Shown here piece by piece: positions 46,151-59,300 of a stretch of 64,000 nucleotides of DNA (the stretch's first letter is position 1; each line of letters begins with the position of its first letter). Both the position numbers and the translations under genes were made by a program. This DNA is from Theristus sp. LFF4_11 (lineage: Eukaryota > Nematoda > Chromadorea > Monhysterida > Xyalidae): contig JASANC010004591.1 of the NCBI GenBank assembly GCA_030248135.1, forward strand, positions 1 through 64,000, given 5' to 3'. The notes beneath the pieces were generated by a model, which did no database searches, was not told the DNA's origin, and saw nothing but the letters and a program-made list of their open reading frames with translations.

Positions 46151-49100
46151 TCAAAGTGGGGAGTGGTTTTGCGGTTTATGAATGTCTTGCCAATGAAGCC
46201 GGGAACACGCACAACACACACGCACACACACACAGCTGTGTGTCTCAAGTTGTTTCACATTCAAAAATACAGCAACTTGATTGATTGATACGGGGCGGGC
46301 GGGCAAGTACGCGCGGGTGTGTTCAGTCACAAAAGCGCCGGGCACCGCAGCGGTCACACACGCGGATGTCAGCGGCGTAACGTCTAGTAACGTGCGTAGT
46401 GCGCCGGGTTTATTGCCGTTTTTGGACGGAGTTCAGGTCGAATATTGACTTTCTCAGTCGACAATGTTGGCGCGCGGCCGTTTATTGCTCAAAGCACCAA
46501 TGCTGCGAATGCGGTGTGTGTGTGCGTGTGTGTGTGCAGTGCAGAGAAATCGACCGATGGCAACGCACGCTTCTCTTGGAATAGTATAAAAAGCGCCGAC
46601 AAGAGAGCATGCGAACAGAGAAGAGAGAGGGGCGCGCGGGGTGGAGACACCGTCGACACGGACATCTATAAGCAGCAGCACATACAGATGCTCACACTGC
46701 TTAGAGACATCGCACATGCGTGGTCAAACGTGTGTGCGTGTGCCACATCTACATGTACATATGTATCCTATGAGCGGAGCTAACACGCCACGCCACTTAT
46801 GTAACGCTGCAGCTGCATAAAAAGCGCCTATATGACTGCCCCCTGTAAGCTTGTCCGTCTGTCACACTCACACACACACACAACCGCGAATGGGGGGAAT
46901 ACTAGATGAAGCTCAAATAGCACAGCTCAAGCTGCAGCGCAGTCAGTATAGTGGTGCGTTATGCTTCGAGCTGTGCATTGCGGTTGTTGTGCATGCATAC
47001 GATGATGTGCGGCAACCGTATTTAGTGTTTTATATCTAACGAGCTCATGAAAATCGATATTATTCAGAGACACACGCAGCAGTCGCAACGAAACACCACT
47101 GCTAGCACAGCTGTCACAAGCGCGTGTGCGTGTGTCTGTATGCGACGAACATGGATTAGGCGTAATATTGTCCAAGGGCACACACACACGCGGACACCAC
47201 TAAACGATATTATGACCGTGATGAGCTGAGAAGACGTACGTGTAATATGCGATCAACTTAACGTACGATGGCTTATGAGTTACGCCTAATTATCGGCAGA
47301 CACAAATAAATAAGCTAACGCCAATTTGATGGTTGTCTGTAGAGTAGAGAAGTGTTTTGCGGCAATGAAAAAAATGATGACATGTGAGTGAATGATCCGA
47401 CCATTTACAGGAAATTCCAGTTGAAAACCAGAAATTTCAACAATCTTGACAAAAACATATGTTTCACTCCGGGTTAAAGTGTGAAACCAGCGCGTCTTCG
47501 CCGAGCGGAGTATACTTTTATATGCTCATAAACAATAACATATTGTACGTGCACAACGTATGTACGAAGCAGGAGTCTGCATATGAAGTTGTGAAGAAGC
47601 GATGAAAGCGAAAGCTGTTTTCGCTTCGGGGTCAGGTCGAAAAGGCTCCATATTTTCACATAATTGAACCACGCCGTCTCTCTGACGTGTCAGCAATGGC
47701 AGCCACAACAGAAAAACAAAACACCAAAAGAAAATCGTCTACTATGCTGACGTCAAAAGTACCAATAATTCAAGTAAACCACAGTTTGCAGATGAGACCG
47801 TGCCGTTTCTCCATTCTCCTCATTGGTAGCCTTTTGAGAGAGAATGGCGTCTCCGCTGCAGAAAACCCCGACTTTTTCTTCTTCCTGCTTGCTCGGGTAG
47901 AAAATGCGCACGAGAACAAGCGAATGCCGGCGCGTCAAGGCCAAAAACTAGCTCGCTCTCTCTGCGGACATAATAGCCATAAGAAGCCACCAACGCAAAC
48001 AACACACAACAACACAGAGGACAATCAACAATGGCGTCTCCGTGTAGTTCAGCAGTCAAGCGGCGACGACAAGTTTTTGTGTTGCATAGTGTGCGCTTGG
48101 CTGGTTGGCTGGTGTGTGTACGCGAAACTCAATGGAACTATACGTACGTTTTGTTATTCCGTGCAAAACCGAAGCTGAAACCAAACTGAAATTGTACACG
48201 TATACAATACATGCGAATGAGTATGTTGGTGCGTTTTTCGTCTGGAATAATGCACAGAGAACGCTGTTGTTGTTGTTATTGTTGTGGCCGGCGGGTGGAG
48301 GAATAAAGTTTGCGTTTGTGTGCAACAACAAACTGGAAACATAATAACAGAGCAGGCAACAGCGGCTGACGCTGACGACAACAACAACAACAACAACAAC
48401 AACAACTACTGCCGCCGCACATGTCAACGTACACATGCAACAGCAAAAAACGACCGCCACAAGCCAGCTGCAGCAATACAGCCGGTCATTGTGTCGCTGC
48501 AGCATTGCTGGGCTGGTGTATGTCAGACAGCGCGATAGTACACATTCCGAGAAAATTACTGGAAACACACGCAAGTGTACATGCTCTATCGCTCTCGAAT
48601 GATGCGACACCGAAATCTGCCTGCACGGCATGGTTGGCAGAGACGCACGGTAGAAGGCGACGTCGCTTCTACACTTCCCGACCACATGCAAGGCAATAAG
48701 CGCAGGTTGCCATCTCTGGCAGCGCACAGAGTTAGTCCGGTAGTAGCAAGTCCGTATTGGACCTTCTGTATGCGTATCTTGTCGCGATATCGGCCACACT
48801 ACCGTCTGTTGCAGCAGTATGCTCATTTCCGAACATGTGTACGCCTAAGAGCAGAAGCGCTGCGCCACGTCATGAGCATGGCGATACGCTCAAGAGAAAA
48901 CACAAAACATGTTACACATTCAGCGGCGGATATATTGCACATACATGGCGAACAGTGGAATTGCGCCGGTCAAATTGTGTTTTAAGGGGACAGACAGAGA
49001 GAGATGTGGTGCTTTTAGTCTCTTTTTGCGATGCATCTCTCTTGCAACAAACGACACACAGACACTGTATGTGCATTAGTTGCTGCAAGTTGAAAAAGGA

Positions 49101-49654
49101 CACCGAAAAGACACGCTGCTACTTCTTGCAAGCTTTTTCGAAATCGATATATGAAGCCGGAACAGAGCACAAAAAAGATGCGGACGGCTAGCCATCCACG
49201 TTGCTGTGCTGTCACTATCCGCTGTTTTTTTTCGTCGATTTTCCGGTGTGACAACAACGAAAAAAACAGATATCGTGACAAATGCTCGCAACAACAATAG
49301 ACGAACAGACGCGCTGGCGGGAGCTGTCATTTCGAGTGAGTATTGTGTAGGATCTTGTTGTTTGATCCCGAGACTCAATGCGCGCACAGATAGGTAAACA
49401 ATACAACGCGGGATTTCAAAATTGGCAAAGTGATCCGAGTCCCCCAAAAAAGTTTCCGAGTTACTTACGCGATTTTGAATTGCCACCTAAAAACTGAAAC
49501 TAGTTTCCTTCCCAACGTCTGCACACGCATAGAGTCGTAGAATCCACAAAATTGATAATAATTCGTTGTTGGAAGTAATTGCAAGAGTATGCGAAACGAA
49601 TATAATAACAAACACAAACATATGGGGTGGAAAGCGCAGTAGTGTAGATAGAGT
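46151..49654. other. MAGUK upstream region rich in microsatellites
   Basis: 3.5 kb expected to hold the MAGUK promoter and any missing 5' exon. It is dense in CA/TG tracts (46212-46250, 46500-46545, 46862-46885, 47125-47195), (GTT)n near 48266-48285 and (AAC)n near 48377-48408. The 256-codon minus-strand frame at 48056-48826 is made largely of these repeats. No homology is recognised. A family F MITE sits at 49366-49545. Confidence 0.5.
49366..49545. mobile_element. MITE family F, copy 4 (reverse orientation)
   Basis: CGAGACTCAATGCGCGCACA at the left, CACACGCATAGAGTC at the right, and the inner AAAATTGGCAAAGTGATCCG/CGATTTTGAATTGCC pair. Confidence 0.8.
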
Positions 49655-51401
49655 TCAGAGTTCTATTCGCAGTATATAACGATCGTCCGTGTGTTCGTCC
49701 AAATACACCACTTTATCCGTCGTATTCGGGCGGTGTGTCCATGCATACGTGAGCGGCCGCAGTGTCGCCCAGTCAAGCGGCTCGCCTCGACGCGCGCAAT
49801 AGCCGTACGTCGCTAAACACCCGTCCGCCCGTGTTAACGTCTGTACGTCTACCGACCAGGCGTATTGCGGCCGCGCCAACAGCGGCACACGGAAATGCGG
49901 CTGCTCCCACGTGACGGACAGCAGGCGCCCATTGTTGGGGCGTAAGATGCGCGCGAGCTCACTGAGCACGCGGTCAATGTCGGCGCGCAGAGGGGCGGAC
50001 CGGTGCCATGGGTCCTGACGGGCAAATTGCAAATGGTGTGATGTTATTATAGATATTTGCTTGGCGGGCGGGCCTGGCATGTTTGATCGATTGTTATGTG
50101 GCACACGTTTGGCAATTTTCGTCAGTTCAATATCATTGGAATAGAAGAAAAGAGTGTGACCACTGACGGAAAAGAAAACTGAATGTGCTGAAAGGGTTCG
50201 TTACAACATGCGAAGCCACTAATGGCAGCCAATCGCGATATTTAGTGCACCAAACAACAATGTAAACCAAGCCATTTGCTGCACACGAAAGTGTGACTGC
50301 ATTGTGTTCGTTAAAAGTACTGAAAAATAGTATGCATTACGCGGGAACTCAAAATTGGCAAAGTGACCCGAGTTCCCTGAATAGGGCTGAGTCACTTAGG
50401 CGATTTTGAACGGCCACATCAAGATTGAAACTACGGTAGTTCTTTCTACATTTGTACACGCATCATTGAGTAGCACAACCTAAAAAATTGACAATACATT
50501 ACGGTTAAAACGTGCGGCGTCCCGGGCGGGCGGGCGCTGCTGCAAGGCCGGATGTGTTGCGCGTGCGTTTGCGGTACGGTGTCTATGCAACATCACAGTG
50601 TTATAACGCACTGCCCTGCGTCTTCCGACCAGGACCTGCGCTCCGACCTTTTCCACGGTCATCAGCACATCGATGGTTGCCTTCTCAACGACGACATCGA
50701 CTGATCCAGTCGGAATCGCGCTCAGGTCACGCATGTCCGCGCACAGCCACTCGAATTCAGGTTGCTCTTTGCGGAGTCGGTCGATCAACGTCTCCGAGCA
50801 GTCAACATTCAGGATGTTGTGGAAGCCAAGTTGATGAAGCCGCGACGACAACGACGACGTGCCGCAGCCGAGATGCACGATTCTGTGAGTGGGCGTGCTT
50901 TGAGCGTGTACAGTCTATCTCGCTATGCAACTAGCTGATTGGTTGGTCATAGCAATTCTCCGCGCTGATTGGTTAGGCATGAGTAATTCTCAGCGCTGAT
51001 TCGTTGGTCGTGAGCAGTACTCAAGCGCTGATTGGTTGGTCATGAGCAGTTCTCAGAAAACGTCATGTTGCATTGACAGTAGCTGATAGGTCGACGATCA
51101 CGTGATGCAAGTTTTCTTTCCGTGCAGGCATTGCTGGGGTGGGGTGCGGGGTGAGTCTGTCCAGCATAGAAAGCGATCACCAACCAATCAGTGGATTGCT
51201 TATAATTTATCAACTTTAGTCCAACCCACGACAGTACCATCACAAAATTACCAAAAACGCACGCTACCACCTGTCAGTTGGCTCCAAACGTGACGCCATC
51301 CAGTGGCGGAGTGTGCCAAAATCGGCCAACCACTCGTACGAACGCTCATCGGCAAATCGTTCGTCCCAATAGTTGACCAGACTGTATTTGGCGTTGTTCA
51401 T
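49655..51401 (-). CDS. EEF1AKMT4: EEF1AKMT4-like SAM-dependent protein lysine methyltransferase
   Basis: Three exons: 51401-51271 (ATG), 50882-50648, 50014-49655 (stop); 241 residues, close to the human length. YWDERFADERSYEWLADF is the family N-terminus. VHLGCGTSSL is the glycine-rich cofactor motif I, followed by NVDCSE (acidic end of strand 2), CADMRDL, and VEKATIDVL, the conserved LEKGTLDAL-type motif. DRVLSELARILRPNNGRLLSVTW is the motif III strand, and PHFRVPLL matches the family PHFR. Known role of the family: methylation of elongation factor eEF1A in the cytosol. Introns 1 and 2 are crowded with repeats. The phases (2, then 0) agree with both junctions. Confidence 0.95.
50336..50478. 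mobile_element. MITE family F, copy 5 (EEF1AKMT4-like intron 2)
   Basis: CGCGGGAACTCAAAATTGGC, CAAAGTGACCCGAGTTCCC, GAGTCACTTAGGCGATTTTG and CACGCATCATTGAGTA match the family. Its right end lies about 170 bases before exon 2. Confidence 0.75.
50912..51070. repeat. Tandem GCTGATTGGTT minisatellite, array 2 (EEF1AKMT4-like intron 1)
   Basis: Four units of 31-32 bases (GCTGATTGGTTGGTCATGAG...TTCTCA), with the same left flank (CAGTCTATCTCGCTA...GCAACTAGCT) and right flank (CGTCATGTTGCA) as array 1 at 33118-33240 but one more unit. Confidence 0.85.
51064..51215. mobile_element. MITE family L, copy 3
   Basis: AGCTGATAGGTCGACGATCACG, GTGATGCAAGTTT, GCAGGCATT, CGATCACCAACCAATCAG and GCTTATAATTTA parallel the copy at 34431-34562. 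It directly abuts the minisatellite. Confidence 0.7.
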
Positions 51402-53311
51402 TGCTTCGCTGCGCCAAATTGAACTATGCGGCTATGCTTGTTGTAAGTTTGCTAGGTGGATGTTGAACATTATTGGCTATGGGGTGACGAATACACTGAT
51501 TTTTTGGAGTTTACAGGGGTCAGGCTACCAGGGGAGGCTCAAATCTTCTAACTCGCCAAATGACCACCCATTTCTGATTCTCAAAACGTTGTAAGTTTCG
51601 CAATGCGAACAAGTATGCAAACTTGTGAGCTTTCGAAAATTTTCAGCTCTCTCACATGAACGCATTGTCAACTTTATTGTTTGTTTCGCAATTTCTCCAA
51701 CCATTCAAATCGCAAAAACCAAAAATAGATTCCATGTGTGAATGTGAAAAGAAACAAGAACAACAGTAAAGTAACAGAGTTGAAAACAACAAACGCATTC
51801 AAATGTTCAACTCATCCCACGCTTCTTCACATCCTTTCAAACTACATGAAAATGCAAGTCTAACCAACGAAAACATTTAACGTGATCTACACAATGGTGC
51901 TGCATACACTGTATGCCAGACAATTTTAATCACGTTTCAATCTTTCAAACCTGCGTGCACGAATAGCTCATCATGTGATCTCTAAGGAAAGGCATAGTAA
52001 ACACAAATCTCTCCTCAAAAACCGGGCAACCTATTGGTAAAGCCATTCCGAATAACATGCACGCTGATTTGAAACAATTAACAAATGAATAGGATCCTGA
52101 AAAACAAAATCATCAGAAAACAACAAGAGCACAGGAACAGAAATCAACGAACATCCAAAAAGAGATTTTAAACATTTTTCAAAATTCTATTCGTTTAAAA
52201 GAATTTCATTGACAACAACCACTAACCAAAGAAACTCAAATGGTGCAACCACATTGAATGAACAGTGAACACTTAATCAAAAATACAATAATTATGATAA
52301 TCCAAAATGAAGTCAATCCAACGAGACGGTATTTTTCTTTTTTTTGGCAGCACTTTGTATCTCGACAGATCATTTTGATATTTTGCTTTTTTAACATTTC
52401 TATTTTTTTGAATATTCAAGTTATTTTTTAACCACCAATATTATATAGTTTCACTTTTTTTACGTTTTATCTCTTTTGTCATTTTTTTCTGTCGGTATTG
52501 TTTTTTTGTTGCTGCATCGTTATTGTTGGTGGTGCATCCTTTTTTCGGTCTCGTCTCGTGCGGATTGGTAAGCAAGCCAATAACAGAAGAGAATTTTGAG
52601 ACATCTGTAAAAAATTGCACAAAAACTACAACATTCAGCGACATGAGGCAGATTTGATGAATCAATATTGATTCAATAACCCGTATCGATAATTCTTAAA
52701 CGTCAATCACAATTCCGGATTTGTAATACCCGTGGAAGAGTGTCAGAGCGATGCAAGAGGTGGACTATACTGATTAGCTCTGGAACAAAAAAGTGCTTTA
52801 TATGTCCTGAAAAAGAAAAAAAGTAGCGCCTTTTCAGTTGCTTTGAAATGGACACCTACTATGAAATTGCGCAACACCATCCACTATCCAGAGTCCACCA
52901 GAATGTATTGGAACGATTTAGTATGGCGAGTAGAACGCACGGCGCCTAAAAGAAAAAGTTCAGTCGATCAACATTTTTCCAAAGAGCCCAGCGTATTTCT
53001 TTGGTGAACACTGGTCGCTTTTCTTACAACTACACCAACTATTGGTGCGGAGCCAATCAGAATGCCGGATAGATGTAACCGAAACCACCAGAGGCCAATG
53101 CTTTTTACAACGATAATCGCAACAACCGCACTTTCGCAAAAGACGCGAATCGGTCGGACAAAAAGACCGACAGACCGGCAATAAAGGAGCCGATTATCCG
53201 AGCAGTTTTTCTACTACAAGACGACATACAATGGAGCGTTTTCGCAAGCGTCAGAAAATGCGCCTTTTTAGCCGTTTGGGGGTTCACCGTTGTAGACCCG
53301 AAAAAAACGGT
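51402..53311. other. Intergenic region between EEF1AKMT4-like and PABPN1
   Basis: 1.9 kb: the EEF1AKMT4-like promoter side and the PABPN1 3'-untranslated side. It is mostly AT-rich. No protein family is recognised in the short frames. Confidence 0.5.
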
Positions 53312-56300
53312 TCACACGCACCGCATGTACATGCCGCGGCCACGCGGCCGATAGCCGTAGAAGCCGCCGCGCATTCTGCCACGGCCTCTGCCACGCGGCG
53401 GCCGATTCGTCGTGCTCAGGCCAGGCTTGTTCGTGCGTTTGGCGCTCACCTGAAGAAGAGAGTTTCGAAAAAAACGTTTAACGTCGATTCACTGCGTTTC
53501 AAATCAATCCGGTTAACCAGTGTTCCGTTTTTCCATTTTATTGTCGTGAAAAATTGACAGAGCATTTTGAAGTCGCTGGCTACAGAGCCGAAATATTCTG
53601 TTGCGAAAGCTTTGCTCTCTTGAAAGTTCTTGTTGTATTGTGATCGATTCAACAAACGACTGCATAATTTCAAATCAAGTACTCTTTCAAACAGATTATC
53701 TATCGCTTACAACACGTAACGCTCTGCTTCCCAACACAAACAGTTTCACATGTTTGCACGTTGCGTACTGCTAAAAATAGGTCAGTTTCAATGGCCCCTT
53801 TCACAAGAAACAATTACAGCACAGCCCCGCGGCTATCATTGCATTGATAATAAGAGTGCGTATGTGGAAACTAAAAAGTGCAGCACATATGTATACTGGT
53901 ATTCATTAGCAGAATCATGCAATAACTGCGAAACCATGCACTTCTTCAGAAACCTCAAGCATTACAGTTCGTTCAAATCGTCAGTGTTTGATTATGCTCC
54001 GCTGGGCATGAGAACACGGACGAAGCCGTGTTGATGATATGCGATAGGTCTTTCACACTAGCCAACCATACAGAACAGCGTGCACTTATCATCGCACACC
54101 TCGACCAGCACAAGATGCGGGCCTGTTCTTTTACTTTTTTTCTATTGCATTCCATCCTTTCGAGAGAGACTGGATGTGAATAGAAGCGTGTGTCTGTATT
54201 CTACAGCAGCGAACCGGGTGCCGACGTTGTGGGACTTCACATGTCTGACCTGGTCCGCACTCTTCCGCGTGCTGTATACAACGGTAGATTCGAACGCAAA
54301 AACAGCGCGCAGGCGTGAATTGAGACGCAATTAAACAGTCGCTTTTTAAGGTCGTCACCTTCATTCGCACGTTCATCAGGAGGAAACAAGCGTATTTGCG
54401 CGGCGCGCGCGTTTTTCAGACAGCTCTCATCACTGTGTCACTGAAGCAAACAGCACAGCATCGAGCTGTACGGTGCTGTAGCTATTCGTTCGACGAATAA
54501 TACTCCTGATTTGTGTCATGTATTCAGTTGTGAGCCGCACACGTCGTCACGGCCACGCCGCGCCAAAAAAAACATGCCACCACCGTACTGACACGAATGT
54601 AGTTCGCAGTGTTTGCGAGCTAACGGAGCTTTTACGTGCGAGACACGTTCAATGTAGGCGCCACGCAACATATCGTTCTGTTCTCTGAGAACCTAATCCG
54701 TTCGTAAATGCTGTCTGATTAATATCAGAAAAAACATCCGTACACAGACACTGTTCGTCCAGTATTTATGCTGCATAAACGACCATGAACCTGTCATAAA
54801 TGTCATCTACAATAATCGCAGTATGCCAACAAGTACAGTAGACCAAACCTGTCACTGCGTATTCAAAGCTGTTTGTGCTAACAAAAGACGTGAAAACGCT
54901 TCAATCGCTAATGTAACTGCGACTTTGATGGGCGACAGTAAGCTGAAGGTATAATCAACAGCGCTGAGAGGTCGTGTCGTCGGATCTGTCGGAGTCCCGC
55001 CGCATCGTGCAGTTTCCGGACGGCGACACACTCCGGAAAACCACAATACCACAATGAACACAACGCAAACGAGCAGCATCGCGACGGAGATGATGCTGCA
55101 GACCGGTTTCATATTCGCGTTGGCGTTGTTCGGCAACATGGCGTTGATCATCCTGCTGGCGCAGAGTCACCAGCCGCGTCGCCGCCATCGCCTCAGCAGC
55201 ACACCGCAGCAGTCGTCGTCGGCGTTGTCCGTGCTCAGCGGACAGCTCCGCGACGCGTGCATCTGCCGCCGGTGGCGCTGGCTGCGTCGCCTCGGACCGG
55301 TGCACCTCTTGATACTGCACAACAGCGTCGCCGACCTCTTGTTCGCCGTCTTTGGCGTGCTGCCGTCGTTGGTCTACTTTCACAATCGTATGATCTACGA
55401 CTATAGCGCGCTGACGTGTAAACTGTCGCGGGTGCTCGCCGTGTTGCCGATGTACGCCAGTTCATTCTTGTTGGTCGCGATTAGCGGCGACCGATATCAG
55501 GCGAGTGGTGGTTTTTTGGGGCAGGGGCGGGATCGTTTTGTGTTGACATCAAGTTTGCCAAGATGTCCCGAAAAAGTGGAATCCAGAATTGCTACTAGAC
55601 CAGAAGCAGGTGGACAAAATAAGTGTTTTTTTGCTGAAAATGGTTTTTTGTTAAACATTTTCAACAACAACCTGCTCAGGCCGTGTGTCGGCCGCTGGTC
55701 AGCATGGTCGAGAACAAGCACACACGACCGCACAAGTACGCCACGATCGCATGGCTACTGTCGGTCGTGTGCTCGTTGCCGCAGATGGGCGTCTTCGAGC
55801 TGTACGAGTACCGATCGAACGAGACGGCGACCAGCGCCCGTTATTGCATGTCGCGCTTGAACGACGTCAACGGTAAACTGTACGTGCTCTACTTCAACAC
55901 GATCGCGTGGCTGCTGCCGACCTTGATCGCGAGCTACTTTTATGGGTCAGTGAAGCACCAGCTTCGTTTCAGTAGCGACACGACAAAGGTTTGGAGAAAC
56001 TTGTCGACTGTGTCTGTATATGAACAGACGACTGGAATTTTCTGATTGTTATTATTTGACACACCATGTATCTGGCAAGTAAGCAATGGAAAACCAGTTT
56101 CCAAGCCAGCGAAGCTCCGTGGTGAACACACAGCTAAACACTGGTGAGGTGAAACCAGTTCATGGAATCCAACCATCGTCAAAATCGACGGCGTTGACGT
56201 TCGAAACTGCGTTTCATCATTGCAGTCACGTTTGCATGACCGTCTGGCGGTCGGTCGGTCGCCAGAGCGGCACGACACGAACGCTGGACGACTTGGAGAT

Positions 56301-59300
56301 GAACGACAAGCGGCATCGTGTCGTGCGAGCGCACGACAACAATGGCGAACCGTCGACATCGACCGTGACGACGCTGTCGCCGCCATTGCCGGCGGCGGCA
56401 GCTGCAAGCGCAGTGTCACCGAGCGGCGAATGCACGGACGACTACGTACGTCGGCTGCGATGCTCGGAGACGCCGCGGCGCAGTCGTCGACGTGACGACC
56501 GCAAGCAGCATCGGCGGACGCGCACCGTCAAACTGACGCTAGCCATCGTCTCGTGCAACTTCTTCCTCTGGGCGCCGTTCTGCATCACCAACATCATCGT
56601 CGCGTTCGACCGACATTTGATTGGTTGGTCAGATAGAAACAGCGTAACTCGGCTCGAATTGTTATGGGGATCCTCTGCGTTTCGGCATCGGCAGCCACAT
56701 TGTGTGGGAGTTCTCGGCTTCTCCGTTTGCAGGTGACTGCTGGCCAAGATCAGCTGCAGAAGAGAGGCTGACCTGATCAGTGATGTCCCAGTTTCGAACT
56801 CGAAGGTCAGAGTAGCTGACAGGGCTGAGTAGTAGCTGGAATAGGGTTAGGGGAAAAAAAAAATCCGGATTTTTTTTTTAAATTAAAAAAAAATTTTTTT
56901 TTTTAAAAAAAAAAATTTTTTTTTACAAGTTAGGTTCGTTCGAAGCGTCTCGTCGAGCTGAGTTCATCTAGACTATTTTCAGAACGATCCGGGAAACTAT
57001 AAGAGCGAAAATCGTGTTTTATTGAAATTATGTCCATTTCATAGAGGGAAAGTTGCATTTTCAACAGTAAAACAGGGCAATTTTTCACGTGTACTTGAAT
57101 ATTGAACCGTTCTTAGTGGTTCCTCTTTAGAAAATTACCAAAATTTGACTGTGTTCAAAAATTCCTGTTTGCTGTAGCTAAGTCGGCAACCCCTGTCGAC
57201 CCGGTCGCCCCCCCCCCCCCAAGACACTTACTTTCAGGTTCAACCAGCTATGCTATCTGCCACATGGCGAGAGCCCACTCTTCAAATCATCGTATCGAAA
57301 ACACGTACCATGATTTCGCGATCACGTTGCGGGCAACTGACAGACGCAAGTTTAACACGTTAGTTTAGCTCAGCACGCAAGTTTTAACATGTGGCCATGT
57401 TATCGGGTATCTGAAAAACGGTCGTGTGATGTGGTATTAACCAACATCTCCGCTCAAATTGTTTAACAATATATCGCACAACTCCATTGTAGACCTATAA
57501 CATACGCCAATCAACAAGATATAATGTTAATCTCATGGCCTACCGACTGAAAAACATGTTCTAAGTTTCAAGAAACCGATTTCTGAAACGATATTTCAAT
57601 TCAGTTAAGTCATTTCAACGCTAAAAAGATTAGAAGTCATCCAAATCGAAAAACATGGAGTACGTCGGTCAAAATGACCAAATAATGACATTTACCTAAG
57701 CACACAAAGAAGTTGGGAAGAAAATTTGGTTTGAACTTTCAAAAAATTATGCCATAAATCGAATTTTCAGAGCAAAGTAGAAGAAAAAATTTTCAAATTT
57801 TTTTTTTAAGTTTGAAAAAAAAAATCCAAATTTTTTTTTTTAAAAAAAAAACGAAAAAAAAAATAAAAAAAAAAATTTTTTTTTCAAAGCCCCTAACCCT
57901 AAGCTGGAACCGAGAAAAGTTTCTCTTTTGCATCTGTTGTGGCCAATACAGTCAGCAAGCAAATCGGTAAGCCTCAGAAGTTACCATGCTATTTCTCTCG
58001 TGCCTTCCAGCCGTTCACCCAGAAGCAAGTTTCTTTACTTAATACTCATCATACATTCCAGACGCCCGCCTTGCGACGTATCTGATGTTGATCGGCAATC
58101 TGAACAGTTGCGTCAACCCGTGGATCTACGTTGTGTTCAACGTGGAGCAGGCGAGTCGCGCGTTCCGTTTGTGCTGCTGTTGCGCCGATCCAGCGTCAAT
58201 TGACGCCAGCGGCGGCGGCAACGGCAATGGCGGTGGCAGCCTCGAGGACGGAGTGACTGGCGCGATCGCCAGTCATCCGTCGCAACAAGCCGATCATCAT
58301 CATGATCACCATCACCAATCACCAACAGCGCATAATCATCATCATGATCACCATCACCAATCACCAACAGCACATGGTTATCATCTTGATCACCATCACC
58401 AATCACCACCGCCAGCTCGGCAACACGCGCGCATCAAGCGATCGAAGCCGTGCAGCTTGGTCGGCTGTGGGAGTGCTCGACACGAGCTCGCGTCTACTTC
58501 GCCCGGGCGAACGCGCTCGTCCGACGAGACGCTGCGATTGAGACGCTGCGATCAGAAATCGATTCTGACGCGCGTCAACAACAACAGTCAGCCGGCGAGA
58601 ATGAGCGACACAGTCCGTCACCCGTCGGCCGAATTGCTCGTGCTCTTGCAGCGACGATGCATCAACAACAACAATGCGCGACCGCATTCGCAGTCACAGT
58701 CGAACGCGATTGGTGCACGTTTTGATTGAGCAAGCGACCAAACAACATTGATCGGTCGATCGGTGTGATTTCTGTTGTTACAACACACTTATTGAAACCT
58801 GTCACATTTTTTTCCATAGGAATACAGAGCGAGCAAAAAAATTTTAGATTTCTAACATGAATAGTTTTTCATTTCTAATCAAACGCGATCAACGTTCATT
58901 CTCCATATATTCGAAGGTTCGCTGCTCTGTATTCTGTGAAGAAATGTACCGTAGCAGATAGCCATGTCTTCTATTCTGACAGTATTCTTCGGTGTTTGAA
59001 AGTAAATGTCTTCTCAACTGCGTGAATTAAACTCCTGTTTTTCTTTGTTTGCTAGTTGGTCTGGTTTGTAATGTAATAATACCAATTGAGAATCAAGTAG
59101 TATCTTGACTTGAATGTTTGACACATGAATGATACGATAAGAGTCACGACTGGTTTCGGTTCGTTGCAGAACAGAGCGCGCTTTTTCGTTCAGATTGTTT
59201 CGCTTATTTCCAGAAAACTGATTTCGTAATTGCACGGAGTTCTTAAAAAAACCGCGTTTTACCATTCTTTCGAACACGAGCTGTTTGGTTGTTCGACTAA

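Noticed and set aside
48056..48826. A 256-codon minus-strand open frame
   Set aside because: It is largely made of (AAC)n/(GTT)n and other microsatellite translations with no family features or clean splice context.
58288..58420. CRISPR-like or other regularly spaced repeat array
   Set aside because: The units are contiguous, coding and His-rich; this is a microsatellite-like expansion in a GPCR tail of an animal genome.
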